Assembly (NCBI GenBank): GCA_944323205.1
Contig: CALURO010000013.1
Coordinates: forward strand, 1 to 58,433
Reading direction: 5' to 3'
DNA: 58,433 nt
From: an uncultured Mucispirillum sp.
Lineage (GTDB): Bacteria > Chrysiogenota > Deferribacteres > Deferribacterales > Mucispirillaceae
Positions 9,775 through 18,653 of this stretch are shown here, one piece after another (the stretch's first letter is position 1; each line of letters starts with the position of its first letter). The notes below the pieces were generated by a model. The model made no database searches, was not told the origin of the DNA, and saw nothing but the letters and a program-made list of their open reading frames with translations. The position numbers and the translations under genes were made by a program.

Positions 9775-11082
9775 ATGAAAACTTATACTAAATGGGTATT
9801 ATTTACCTTTATTGCAGCATTACTGGCTTTTATTCTTTCACCAAGTCTTGAAAGACTTTTAACAAGCACTTCATCTCACGGTTTTAGAATATCAATTATG
9901 TATCTTACAGGAACTCTTGGTATTATTCTAATGTCTGCTGCTGTTATTGTTTCAGCAAGGATTTCTTTTATTAATAATATGCTTGGCGGACTTGATAAAG
10001 CATATAATTTCCACAAACTTAGTGCAGGGCTTGGATTTTTATTTGGTTTTATACATTATATTATATCCTTTACCAATAAAATGCTGATAAAAGCTGGTAT
10101 AATTGAAAGCACCCCTTCTACTAACCACTTAACAGGAACAATTTTAGAAATATATAAAGCATCATATGTTTTTTTAGAGCCTGCTTTTATTATAATGATA
10201 GTAGTTGTTTTTATTGCAGGTTACAGAAAAATACCATACCATATTTTCCAGTATACTCATAAACTAATACCTTTGCTTTATCTTTTTGCAGCCTTTCATG
10301 CATTTGCAACAATATTTAGAGGCGGATGGGTTGGCTCTATTGGCGGTGTTATTTTACATGCTTTTGTTATAATTGGTGCAGTATGTTCTGTGATTACTAT
10401 TTTACAACTTACAGGTATTAAGCACAGGTATAAAGGTATAGTTAAAAACATTAAAAATATACAAAATGGTATCATAGAAATACAGATAGAAACTGATAAT
10501 AAATTAGAATATAAAGCAGGTCAGTTTGTGTTTTTAAAATTTAAATTTTCTTTTGAACCACACCCATTCAGCATTGCATCATACAGTAATGATAATATTT
10601 TAACTTTCTATATTAGAGAAAGTGGTGACTATACTAATAAATTAATGGAAAATGTAAAAAATGGGGAAAGTGTCAGCATTGAAGGTCCTTATGGACAGTT
10701 TACTTTTGATGATAAAGACAGAAGCCAGCTTTGGATTGCAGGTGGTATAGGTATCACTCCATTTCTTGCAGCTCTTGAATATATGTCTTTAAATAAAAAT
10801 CATAAAGATATAACATTAATATTAAGCAGTATAGGCAAATCACCATTTGAAGAAAAACTTAATACACTTTGCAGTAAAGCTAATGTAAAACTTATTACAG
10901 TAGATACAGATAAAGATGGTATGCTGTCCTATGAAAAGATTAAAAACCTTGCTCCAGATATTATATCTTCATCAATATGGTTTTGCGGACCTTATGGGTT
11001 TAGAAGAAATATAGAAAAAGGTCTGAAATCAGATAATATAAATATAAACAATCTACATTACGACAGTTTTACTTTCAGATAA
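9775..11082 (+). CDS. Ferric-reductase-like membrane flavoprotein
   Basis: This 435-residue protein has six or so membrane helices in the first 215 residues with paired histidines suited to two haems (FHKLSAGLGFLFGFIHYI; YTHKLIPLLYLFAAFHAF). A ferredoxin-reductase-type module follows: FAD-binding HPFSIAS (about residue 263), nucleotide-binding GGIGITPFLAALEY (about 323), and the terminal CGPYGFRRN. Such proteins move electrons from NAD(P)H through FAD and haem across the membrane, for example to Fe(III). GGAGG precedes the ATG. It is a single gene; the acceptor is unknown. Confidence 0.85.
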   Translation: MKTYTKWVLFTFIAALLAFILSPSLERLLTSTSSHGFRISIMYLTGTLGIILMSAAVIVSARISFINNMLGGLDKAYNFHKLSAGLGFLFGFIHYIISFTNKMLIKAGIIESTPSTNHLTGTILEIYKASYVFLEPAFIIMIVVVFIAGYRKIPYHIFQYTHKLIPLLYLFAAFHAFATIFRGGWVGSIGGVILHAFVIIGAVCSVITILQLTGIKHRYKGIVKNIKNIQNGIIEIQIETDNKLEYKAGQFVFLKFKFSFEPHPFSIASYSNDNILTFYIRESGDYTNKLMENVKNGESVSIEGPYGQFTFDDKDRSQLWIAGGIGITPFLAALEYMSLNKNHKDITLILSSIGKSPFEEKLNTLCSKANVKLITVDTDKDGMLSYEKIKNLAPDIISSSIWFCGPYGFRRNIEKGLKSDNININNLHYDSFTFR

Positions 11083-11089
11083 AAATAAA

Positions 11090-11120
11090 TATCCCCTAAT
11101 ACATAGCATATTAGGGGATA
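11090..11120. terminator. Terminator between convergent flavoprotein and DUF4241 genes
   Basis: TATCCCCTAATA and its exact complement around a 7-base loop. On the minus strand the stem is followed by ATTTATTTTT; on the plus strand the tail is weak. Confidence 0.75.
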
Positions 11121-11163
11121 TAAAGTAGACAGATATATATAATGCTTAAAGTTTAATTATTAG

Positions 11164-11907
11164 TTAATCCTCATCATCTTCATCACTAAGCTCTACATCA
11201 ATAAACTGAATAACAAGCTGGCAGATATTACCATCTTTATCTTCAGCTATATACACAGGATAGTAACCTTCACCATAGGGGGAGGAAAAAATCACTGCAT
11301 TATTTTTATCATTTATCTTATAATTTACCCAGTCACCATCTGGATACTGATATTTTGGGTTATCTTTTGCACTTTTTTCAAGCTCTATAGAATAAATATC
11401 TGTATATGCATCAAAATCTTCATCAGCCTCTTCCCTTTTTGTAAGTTCGGCAGCTAATACATCATAACCATCTCTGTCAATAAAACATGCAAGACCTGTA
11501 TCTACTATTATTCCAAAAAAATCACCCTGATTTTCTATTTCAGATAAATCTTCATCACCATATAATGCCTCCCTGTATGTAACAGGTGCATTATCTGTAA
11601 ATTTTATACGGACAAGTGCAATAGAGCTTGCCATCTCTTCTTCCTCATCAACTACTATTGAGGCAGTAACAGGAAATTCTCCCTTAGGAAATGTATCAAA
11701 AAACGGACTTACTCCATTATCAAGGCACGACGAAGGGTCACATGCAACAATCTCTCCAGAAGTAATTTTAATATTTCCAAGTTCTATTGTATCTATTTTG
11801 CAGCCTGCTATCTCTTTATCTGTAAAATATTTTTCAAGAGAATTTTCAGGGCACATAATAGATTTTTTCTTTTCATATTCTGCTAACCATGATTTATCAA
11901 CATTCAT
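11164..11907 (-). CDS. DUF4241 family protein
   Basis: The frame is open to 11961, but the ATG at 11907 has a GGAG site nine bases upstream and gives a sensible 247-residue soluble protein (MNVDKSWLAEYEKKK). Recognisable DUF4241 segments are ITSGEIVACDPSSCL, GEFPVTASIVVDEEEEMASS, a central FFGIIVDTGLACFIDRDGYD, and the closing SSPYGEGYYPVYIAEDKDGNI. The tail is highly acidic. The family's biochemical role is not established. It lies just inside the right-hand inverted repeat. Confidence 0.75.
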   Translation of the reverse strand: MNVDKSWLAEYEKKKSIMCPENSLEKYFTDKEIAGCKIDTIELGNIKITSGEIVACDPSSCLDNGVSPFFDTFPKGEFPVTASIVVDEEEEMASSIALVRIKFTDNAPVTYREALYGDEDLSEIENQGDFFGIIVDTGLACFIDRDGYDVLAAELTKREEADEDFDAYTDIYSIELEKSAKDNPKYQYPDGDWVNYKINDKNNAVIFSSPYGEGYYPVYIAEDKDGNICQLVIQFIDVELSDEDDED

Positions 11908-11973
11908 ATTATTCTCCAGTAGAATTTTTCTTATTATCTTATATTTTATACACTTTGTCAAACAATATAATCA

Positions 11974-12496
11974 CTGCTTCGCCCCCATTTTTTTATAATA
12001 ATACTAATAACTATATAATAATTAAAATAAAATATGTACTAGAATTAAAAATAGAGCTTAAAAATTAGTATATATTAATATGACATTATATCCGCTTTTA
12101 AAGGATGTTCCCCTGTTATTTTATTGCCTTTGCGACTTAATTGTATATGAACAATTTTTTCGGAATGATTTGCTCACCAGATTGTTCGAGCATTGCTGGT
12201 TGCTGCAGCAATGGAGAAAAAATTGAGAATGTTTATACAATTGGAGCAAAAAATACAGGAAGTATTTTCTTTTAGTAAGCATAGACGAATTTATTTCGGA
12301 TATGCGTGGTTATAAAAATTCAGGGATGAATTTTTATATAAAAGTGTAACAGATTTAAAATAACAAAAAGATTGATTTATGAGATTTGCACAGGTTCGAC
12401 AGTTTAAAATATACTACAAATACATAAATAATAATTACTAAGTTTATTATAAATTAGCATTTTGAATTATAGTTTCAAAAAATGGGGGTGAAACAG
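11974..12496 (+). mobile_element. MITE-like element A (523 bp)
   Basis: The left end CTGCTTCGCCCCCATT (11974-11989) and right end AATGGGGGTGAAACAG (12481-12496) are imperfect inverted repeats. The left 238 bases are the inverted partner of window positions 1-237. The interior includes the palindrome TTGCTGCAGCAA (12200-12211) and a hairpin AAAAATTCAGGGATGAATTTTT-like module near 12316. No transposase or credible gene lies inside. No clean target duplication is visible. Confidence 0.7.
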
Positions 12497-12504
12497 ATAA
12501 AAAT

Positions 12505-12879
12505 CTGGGGGTACCCCATTTTTTTATTAAAAAATGCTATAACTACTTGATAATATATGTAAAAATATAAATAATTGTAATAACTGTCATTCAGAGCCTG
12601 AGCATTCAGGCGAAGAATCTTATAATGTTCTAGCTTGTAAAAATTATAGACTCTTCGGTCGCAAGCTCCCTCTGAGTGACAAAATGGTAATAGTTGCCAA
12701 TATACCACTGTCATTCAGAGCCTACGATAGTAGGCGAAGAATCTATTTAAACTTTTATTTTCAAATTCTTTCCAGCTACGCATTTCTATTTCCTCCTTAT
12801 TCAGTCGGGAAAAAGTGTCCTCGCATAAACCGCTCGTCTGAGTGACATAAGGTGTTGTAAAAAAATGGGGTACCACCAG
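12505..12879 (+). mobile_element. MITE-like element B (375 bp)
   Basis: It is bounded by the perfect 16-bp inverted repeat GGTACCCCATTTTTTT (12510-12525 and complement 12859-12874), extended outward with one mismatch to CTGG...CCAG. The interior holds two CATTCAG...GAAGAATCT hairpin units (12591-12629, 12711-12750), a variant at 12650-12686, and one longer hairpin cassette (about 12770-12835). GATAAAAAT occurs at 12496-12504 and at 12887-12895, seven bases beyond the right end, an imperfect target duplication. A short minus-strand frame here is only the repeat read as codons. Confidence 0.75.
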
Positions 12880-12898
12880 ATAGAAAGATAAAAATATA

Positions 12899-12927
12899 TT
12901 GACAATACATTCTAATATGTTAATAAT
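12899..12927 (+). promoter_or_regulatory. Promoter of the outer-membrane protein operon
   Basis: TTGACA (12899-12904) with AATAAT/TAATAA at 16-17 bp spacing (12921-12927), 32 bases before the chosen start codon and only 20 bases from the end of element B. Confidence 0.6.
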
Positions 12928-12958
12928 GGAATCCTATTTTTACAATTATGGGGATTTT

Positions 12959-14152
12959 ATGAAGAAATTAACACTACTTTTTACTTTATTCAGTATATTT
13001 ATTGCTATTCCTGCCTATGCCGCAGAATACTCCCTGCCTAGTGCTTATGATTTTTTCATATCGAGACAGGCTGAAAAAAATGATAATCTGCCGCAGTATA
13101 TTAAACCAGATTACATTAGGGATGACTATAAAAGAGCGCTGCCTGATTTAGATAATGATTCTCTTAGTTTTTTCCAAAAATACCCAATAGAAGTGCATTT
13201 AACATCTACCTTTTCATACTCTATAAATGCAAACACATTTAATATGCGTGATTTATTTTTCACAGTAGGCCAGACATACCATAATGACTGGCTGCAGCTT
13301 ACTGGCTTTGTCACTGCTTTTGGATATTTTGATACACATGACCCTATGGAAGACTATGGCTATGTAAAAGGCAATGCAGGGCTTTATGACGGTGGCTTTC
13401 AGGCTGTATTGTTTGACAGAATATTAGTATCTGCAAGAGGCAGAGCAGTATATGATATAAGCACAAACACTTTTATGCTTATGAACCATTTTTATGATAC
13501 AACACTTGATTTATCAGAAAATGCTCCATTTTTTACAGATATTCAAGGGTATCAGCTGCCACAGAATATGAATGGACCCGGTATTAGAGTTGGATTTATT
13601 GGCAGACATTATGAAATAGCATACTCTCAGGGCGATTTTATGCATGGTATACCAAAAGCATTACTTGCAAAATTTAACCTGCCAAATATTGATTTAAGAT
13701 TTCTATACGGTCATGAAAATAGAAATGCCCCTGCCAGCTGGACAAATGAACTTTCAAGCCATTTAGTACAGGTTTCTTCTACTTTCAGATACCCATTTTT
13801 AAATAATAAATTATGGGTGAATGCTATTGCTGAATATACTTATCGTCAAAATGATGTTAGAGAAGTGCCGCTTGACAGTGTATCAGATGACGGAAAGCAT
13901 ACAGTTGATGCAGCAGGCAACCTTACTCCTTTTGCTCCAGATGCTCACTATGTTCGCTTAGAACAGGCAATAGAATATTATATGCTGAATGTTGCTTTAA
14001 GAGAGATTGTACAGGTTAGAGGCGGTAAAACTGTATTTAACTTAGAATATGCAGTATATGGTAAATTCCAGGCAGGTCCTTCAGAATTTACAATAGGTTT
14101 CCAAGGCTCTACTGACGGCAGATATTATATTGCTGGCGGAATTAAATTCTAA
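12959..14152 (+). CDS. Predicted outer-membrane beta-barrel protein
   Basis: The frame is open from 12899, but that codon is part of the promoter; the ATG at 12959 has GGGGA upstream and starts a clear signal peptide (MKKLTLLFTLFSIFIAIPAYA, cut before AEYS). The mature part of about 376 residues is rich in alternating hydrophobic and aromatic stretches and ends in GGIKF; a C-terminal Phe is the usual outer-membrane barrel sorting signal. I do not recognise a named family. It is the first gene of a two-gene operon (14-base gap) with another predicted barrel. Confidence 0.7.
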   Translation: MKKLTLLFTLFSIFIAIPAYAAEYSLPSAYDFFISRQAEKNDNLPQYIKPDYIRDDYKRALPDLDNDSLSFFQKYPIEVHLTSTFSYSINANTFNMRDLFFTVGQTYHNDWLQLTGFVTAFGYFDTHDPMEDYGYVKGNAGLYDGGFQAVLFDRILVSARGRAVYDISTNTFMLMNHFYDTTLDLSENAPFFTDIQGYQLPQNMNGPGIRVGFIGRHYEIAYSQGDFMHGIPKALLAKFNLPNIDLRFLYGHENRNAPASWTNELSSHLVQVSSTFRYPFLNNKLWVNAIAEYTYRQNDVREVPLDSVSDDGKHTVDAAGNLTPFAPDAHYVRLEQAIEYYMLNVALREIVQVRGGKTVFNLEYAVYGKFQAGPSEFTIGFQGSTDGRYYIAGGIKF

Positions 14153-14166
14153 TAACAGGTGGATAG

Positions 14167-15279
14167 ATGAGATTTTTATTAACATTAATAGTTTCATTAA
14201 GTATATTAAGTTGGGGGGGGGCTTGCTTTGCTGTTGATGTTGACTTTCAGGTATATACAAGCACATATGCTTATAATGCTGAAAATACCCACTGGGAACA
14301 GACAAGAACAACTTTAACTTATTTTGAAAACTTTACAGAAGCACTATTTGATATTAAATTTAACAGATTAATAGATGTTCAGCTGGGAGCATCTATTTTT
14401 ATGCCATTTACATTTGAATTTCCTGATGGTGTTCGTGTATTTCCAATTGTTACTTCCCGCATAGGCAATGAAGATGTTCAGTTAAGGTTAGGCACTATGA
14501 AAAGCGGTAGAAATCTGCCAGCCCCTATTCGCGACCCATTAATAGATATGACGCCGGTAGTTCGTTCCACATGGGGAAATACACTTATTGATAGTAACGA
14601 ACAGTATCTTTATGATGAAAAGTTTACCCATGGGCATTATGAATACGGCGGTTCACTTGACTGGTTTAAATATGGAAGAGGCGAACTATATATGAACTGG
14701 CAGGTATTAGATACAGAAAGACACAGAGAAAGGTTTGATGTTGGGCTTGACTGGGCATTAGATTTTGTATCTGATATTTTTACTCCATATATTGCTGTAC
14801 ATTACTGGCATAACGGCGGTCATGAAAATAAAAGGCTTCCGGGTGTGCCACCTATGACAGAAAACTATACTGGTGCAATCGGGATACACAGCAAACATTT
14901 ATCTATACTTTATCTTGCATCATATAACTTTGAAGACAGGGATAAACCAGGTAAATTCGGACACGGTTTATATTTAAGGGGAGATATACCTATCACACCT
15001 AACACAAACTGGTTTGTTATAGAACCTATTATTTTTGTTTCAGGCTGGTATTTAAACCATGACCACCAGTTTATAAGTGTAGAAGGCGATCCATTTTACA
15101 GAGTTCCTTTTTATGCAGGTCTTAACATTAAAAAAGAGTTTGTGTTTGATAATGGAATAAGCTTATCTTTTGCTTTTATAAATGGTGTATTCTTAACAGA
15201 ACAGGGCGAAGTAGGCACAAGGTTTGACCAGACAATCAGCTTTAATTTTACATACAGATTACCAATTACTAAAAGATAA
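14167..15279 (+). CDS. Predicted outer-membrane protein with G9 tract
   Basis: This 370-residue protein has a signal peptide (MRFLLTLIVSLSILSWGGACFA) and a mature region of many short amphipathic, aromatic-rich strands (for example GELYMNWQVLD, NTNWFVIEPIIFVSGWYL), consistent with a barrel; it ends SFNFTYRLPITKR. No family is recognised. Residues 16-18 of the signal peptide are encoded by an uninterrupted run of nine G (14213-14221), striking in such AT-rich DNA; gain or loss of one G would shift the frame at once. As sequenced, the gene is in frame. It is probably co-transcribed with the preceding gene. Confidence 0.7.
   Translation: MRFLLTLIVSLSILSWGGACFAVDVDFQVYTSTYAYNAENTHWEQTRTTLTYFENFTEALFDIKFNRLIDVQLGASIFMPFTFEFPDGVRVFPIVTSRIGNEDVQLRLGTMKSGRNLPAPIRDPLIDMTPVVRSTWGNTLIDSNEQYLYDEKFTHGHYEYGGSLDWFKYGRGELYMNWQVLDTERHRERFDVGLDWALDFVSDIFTPYIAVHYWHNGGHENKRLPGVPPMTENYTGAIGIHSKHLSILYLASYNFEDRDKPGKFGHGLYLRGDIPITPNTNWFVIEPIIFVSGWYLNHDHQFISVEGDPFYRVPFYAGLNIKKEFVFDNGISLSFAFINGVFLTEQGEVGTRFDQTISFNFTYRLPITKR
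14213..14221 (+). repeat. Poly-G (G9) homopolymer in coding sequence
   Basis: Nine consecutive G within the signal-peptide codons of the 14167 gene; a candidate slipped-strand mispairing site. Confidence 0.9.
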
Positions 15280-15370
15280 TACAGCCTAGACTTTTGAATA
15301 CATTTATATAAAAAATATTTGTTACTAATATATAATGATGAGTCCATAAATTTTACAAACAAAAACGATA

Positions 15371-15409
15371 TAAGATTCTTCGTTCGCTAAATGCTTACTC
15401 TGAATAACA
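15371..15409 (-). repeat. Degenerate CATTCAG...GAAGAATCT hairpin repeat
   Basis: Reading the minus strand, TTATTCAGAGTAAGC...GAACGAAGAATCTT is a worn copy of the unit found in elements B, C and D. It lies between the barrel operon and the aminotransferase. Confidence 0.6.
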
Positions 15410-15414
15410 AAATA

Positions 15415-15440
15415 ACCCTTTTGGAATAAACCAAAAGGGT
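15415..15440. terminator. Terminator between barrel operon and aminotransferase
   Basis: ACCCTTTTGG / CCAAAAGGGT stem with a 6-base loop; the plus side continues ATTTAAAG and the minus side ATTTTGTT. It serves two convergent units. Confidence 0.75.
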
Positions 15441-15452
15441 ATTTAAAGTTGA

Positions 15453-16757
15453 TTACTTAGATGATTCTACATATTCAACAATCTTCTGAGCGATTGTTTT
15501 TACATTTCTTTCAAACCTTTCCACATCTTTTTCAAGTAAAGTTATACGGAAACCAAGCAGGTTAGTAAAAAATGAAGTAAGCGGAACAACACATATTCCT
15601 GTTGCTCCAAGCAGGTTATATGCAAACCTTTTATCATGTTCAGAATTATTATCAAGCAGCTTATTTACATATTCTTTTACTTCTTTATTTTCTATTTCTA
15701 AATGCTGTTTATTATTTAATACTGCTTCATTAAATACAACACTTAAGTAAAATGCACCGTTGCTTCTGTTTACTACAATATATGGCACATCTTTTAATAT
15801 ATTATATGCAATATCTGCAAGTTTTTCATAATGGGTAACTCTAGACTGTAAATATTTTGCATATTCTGGATGTTCCATAAGTTTTGGTATTGCCATCTGT
15901 GGCATTGTAGTAGAGCATACTTCTGCCTGTTTCTGCTTAAATATTGCCTGAATATAGCGGTCAAAATCTGCATCTTTTCCATAGTTATATACTTCTATCC
16001 ATGCACATCTTGCCCCCGGCCAAGGCACTTCCTTTGATAATGAGTTCATACTTATTGCTGGCACATCGCCAATAACTTCTGATAAGTATGGAGTTTTCTG
16101 ACCATTATATATCATATTATGATATATTTCATCTGCTACAATAAAAAGATTATGTTCACGCGCAATGCGAACAACTTCCTGCAGTTTTTCTTTAGAATAA
16201 ACATAGCCTGTTGGGTTATCTGGGTTGATAACAAGGATACCAACAATAGAATGAGCGCTTTTTATTTTTCTTTCCAGCTCGCCTAAATCTGGTGCCCAGT
16301 TATTATATGGGTTCATTTTATAAGTGTTTGGTGGAAATGATGCGTGAGCTACTTCTGCCATAAAATGAGTAGAATATGTTGGCTCAGGCATAATGATACG
16401 GGCATCAACTCGTATAACAGAGTAACTTCTTGCAATAGCATCTCCAAGCCCATTAAAAAAGATTATATCATCTTTTGTAATCTGTGCTCCACCAAGAGCA
16501 TTTCTTTTGGCGGCTAAATATTCGCGGGTAGAATCTACTCCCTTAGTAGGCGAGTATGCAAAAGACATATTGTCATCAATAACTTCTTTTAATACATCTT
16601 TAATCCATTCTGGTACCTGCTCCCCTTTCATAACAGGGTCGCCAATATTTTCCCATGAAATCTCCATACCTTTAGATTTCATAAAATTTGCTATCTCTAC
16701 AATGTTTCTAATCTCGTAGGTCAAACCGCTGCCAATAGTTGCGAAATCTGCTCTCAT
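15453..16757 (-). CDS. PLP-dependent class I/II aminotransferase
   Basis: This 434-residue fold-type I enzyme has the expected landmarks: substrate/PLP Asn in NPDNPTG (N181), the PLP-ring pair in ADEIYH (D209, Y212), the Schiff-base lysine in SLSKEVPWPGAR (K242) and the downstream Arg. It transfers an amino group between amino acid and 2-oxo acid; the exact substrate cannot be read off. AAGGTG lies upstream of the ATG. A damaged copy of its first codons and upstream region occurs at 16908-16944. Confidence 0.88.
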   Translation of the reverse strand: MRADFATIGSGLTYEIRNIVEIANFMKSKGMEISWENIGDPVMKGEQVPEWIKDVLKEVIDDNMSFAYSPTKGVDSTREYLAAKRNALGGAQITKDDIIFFNGLGDAIARSYSVIRVDARIIMPEPTYSTHFMAEVAHASFPPNTYKMNPYNNWAPDLGELERKIKSAHSIVGILVINPDNPTGYVYSKEKLQEVVRIAREHNLFIVADEIYHNMIYNGQKTPYLSEVIGDVPAISMNSLSKEVPWPGARCAWIEVYNYGKDADFDRYIQAIFKQKQAEVCSTTMPQMAIPKLMEHPEYAKYLQSRVTHYEKLADIAYNILKDVPYIVVNRSNGAFYLSVVFNEAVLNNKQHLEIENKEVKEYVNKLLDNNSEHDKRFAYNLLGATGICVVPLTSFFTNLLGFRITLLEKDVERFERNVKTIAQKIVEYVESSK

Positions 16758-16775
16758 ATTAACACCTTAATATAT

Positions 16776-16907
16776 ATAAATATTTCATTCCTGTATATAA
16801 AAACACAGGATGTGTTTTTCTTTAGTAAGCAAACAAGGGAATTTACTTCCTGTTTGCGTCTAAATAAAAAATTCATGGACGAATTTTTTATTATTGGTGA
16901 AATAAGT
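16776..16907. repeat. Triple-hairpin intergenic module
   Basis: Three successive hairpins: AAAACACA/TGTGTTTT near 16800-16819; GCAAACA(A)GG/CCTGTTTGC near 16829-16856; AAAAAATTC/GAATTTTTT near 16866-16889. The region lies between the true 5' end of the aminotransferase gene and its duplicate. The TTCTTTAGTAAGC start resembles 12270-12282 in element A. Confidence 0.65.
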
Positions 16908-16944
16908 TTGCGAAATCTGCTCTCCTAATCACACCTTAGTATAT
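16908..16944 (-). pseudogene. Duplicated 5' end of the aminotransferase gene
   Basis: 33 of 37 bases match 16739-16775, covering the ribosome-binding site, start codon region and first five to six codons. In this copy the CAT start complement is CCT, so it cannot initiate. It is 169 bases from the original. Confidence 0.75.
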
Positions 16945-16978
16945 GTTTAATCTTAAAAATACTTACTCTTTATACTTC

Positions 16979-17302
16979 TTATTCATGCACCATTTTTGTG
17001 CCTATAACGCCTATAATAATCATTGTTATAAAAAACAGACGCCAGAAGTTTGTACTATCACCAAAGAAAAATATACCTATCAGCAGTGTACCAACAGCAC
17101 CGATCCCTGTCCATATTACATAGGCAGTACCTATTGGTATAGTTTTTTGAGCAATATATAAAAATACACCGCCTAAAGCCATAGATATTACTGATATACC
17201 AATAAAAACAACACTGTATTTTGTATATGTGGAAGCAAGTTTAAATCCTAACGGCCAGCCTACTTCAAAAAGCCCTGCAATTATTAAATATACCCAGCTC
17301 AT
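16979..17302 (-). CDS. gdx: SMR-family transporter, Gdx/SugE-like
   Basis: This 107-residue protein with four membrane helices has the SMR catalytic glutamate at position 13 (IIAGLFEVGW) and the family segments GTAYVIWTGIGAVGT and FFGDSTNFWR. The WTGIGAVG and LFEVGW patterns favour the Gdx (formerly SugE) guanidinium/H+ antiporter branch over multidrug EmrE, but I cannot prove the substrate. It starts three bases after der ends, so it belongs to the gltX-der transcript; no guanidine riboswitch is evident. Confidence 0.85.
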   Translation of the reverse strand: MSWVYLIIAGLFEVGWPLGFKLASTYTKYSVVFIGISVISMALGGVFLYIAQKTIPIGTAYVIWTGIGAVGTLLIGIFFFGDSTNFWRLFFITMIIIGVIGTKMVHE

Positions 17303-17305
17303 ATA

Positions 17306-18652
17306 CTATTCTCCTTCGTCACTGTATTTGCTTTTTCTTTTTCTTATACTTAAGCGGACAGGTACACCGTCAAACCCAAATGCTTCCCTTAACATATTTA
17401 CTAAAAACCTTTCATAAGAGAAATGCACTCCCTGCGGATTATTTACAAATGCAACAAAATAAGGGGGACGGGCTGCAACCTGCGTCATATAGTAAAATTT
17501 TAATCTTCTTGTGCCAACAACAGGCGGCTGATGTCTTTCTAAGGCTTCCCTTAAAACTTCATTTACTGCATGAGTTGGCACTCGTTTATTATATTCAAGA
17601 TAAAGTTTTTTTACTGCATCAAATATTTTTTCGCAGTTTTTTCCTGTTTTTGCAGATATAAATATTAACGGCGGATTTGATAAAAACTGCAGCTTTTCAG
17701 ATACCGTTCTTTTAAAATTTTTTACTGCCTTTTCATCTTTTCCAGCAATATCCCACTTATTAACTGCAAGCACTACAGGTCTTCCTGCTTCCCATGCATC
17801 ACTGATTACTTTTACATCTCTTTCGTTTAAGCCGTCTGCTCCGTCAATTACAGCCACCACCACATCAGCTTCTTTTAATGCATCTATTGACCTGTAATAT
17901 CCATATTTTTCAATAGTATCTTTAAACATAACAGATTTTTTGCGGATACCTGCTGTATCAGTTATTATATAGTTATCATTTTTATATGTAAAATATACAT
18001 CAATACTGTCTCTCGTAGTGCCTGCAATAGGTGTCACTATCACCCTTTCTTCGCCAAGCCATGCGTTTATTAGGCTTGATTTACCAACATTTGGTCTGCC
18101 TGCAACTGCAATTTTTATTCTTTCATCTTCATCATCATCTTCTTCTGTCTCTCTTTCTTCCTGCTCTGGTATATATTCATAAATATAGTCAAGAATATCA
18201 TCTACATTTCTTCCATGCAGTGCACTTATTGGAAAAAGCTCTACATCACCAAGTTTATAAAATTCATTAACTGCCTGTTCTCTTGCATTGCTGTCTGCCT
18301 TATTAACTGCTACAATAAACGGTTTGCTGCATTTTCTAAGCATATCACATACGATTTCATCAAGAGCATGCAGACCTTCAGATGCATCTACAACTAAGAT
18401 TAAAAAATCGGCTTCTTCTAATGCCTTAAAAAACTGCTCCTGCATTTCTTTCTTTAAAATATCAGCCTGTAAATCAAAGCCGGCAGTATCTACAAGTTTA
18501 AAATCTTTTGAAAGATAGGAAGTTTCTACTTCTATCCTGTCCCTTGTTACTCCCGGCATATCATCAGTGATTGCAATACGCCTGCCAGCAATCCTGTTAA
18601 ACAAGGTAGATTTTCCTACATTTGGTCTGCCTATAATACCTAAATTAAACAT
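17306..18652 (-). CDS. der: Ribosome-assembly GTPase Der (EngA)
   Basis: Two tandem GTPase domains are visible: first GRPNVGKSTLF, DTAGFD and NKAD; second GRPNVGKSSLI, DTAGIRKK and NKWD; a KH-like C-terminal domain follows. The double G-domain is diagnostic of Der, needed for large-subunit assembly. The frame extends upstream to a TTG at 18670 inside gltX, but the ATG at 18652, one base after the gltX stop and preceded by AGGG, aligns with the family start (448 residues). It lies in an operon gltX-der-gdx. Confidence 0.96.
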   Translation of the reverse strand: MFNLGIIGRPNVGKSTLFNRIAGRRIAITDDMPGVTRDRIEVETSYLSKDFKLVDTAGFDLQADILKKEMQEQFFKALEEADFLILVVDASEGLHALDEIVCDMLRKCSKPFIVAVNKADSNAREQAVNEFYKLGDVELFPISALHGRNVDDILDYIYEYIPEQEERETEEDDDEDERIKIAVAGRPNVGKSSLINAWLGEERVIVTPIAGTTRDSIDVYFTYKNDNYIITDTAGIRKKSVMFKDTIEKYGYYRSIDALKEADVVVAVIDGADGLNERDVKVISDAWEAGRPVVLAVNKWDIAGKDEKAVKNFKRTVSEKLQFLSNPPLIFISAKTGKNCEKIFDAVKKLYLEYNKRVPTHAVNEVLREALERHQPPVVGTRRLKFYYMTQVAARPPYFVAFVNNPQGVHFSYERFLVNMLREAFGFDGVPVRLSIRKRKSKYSDEGE

Positions 18653-18653
18653 T

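Noticed and set aside
12475..12714. 79-codon minus-strand frame
   Set aside because: It lies across the ends of elements A and B and is the hairpin repeat read as codons (contains the CHSEG-type string); no ribosome-binding site.
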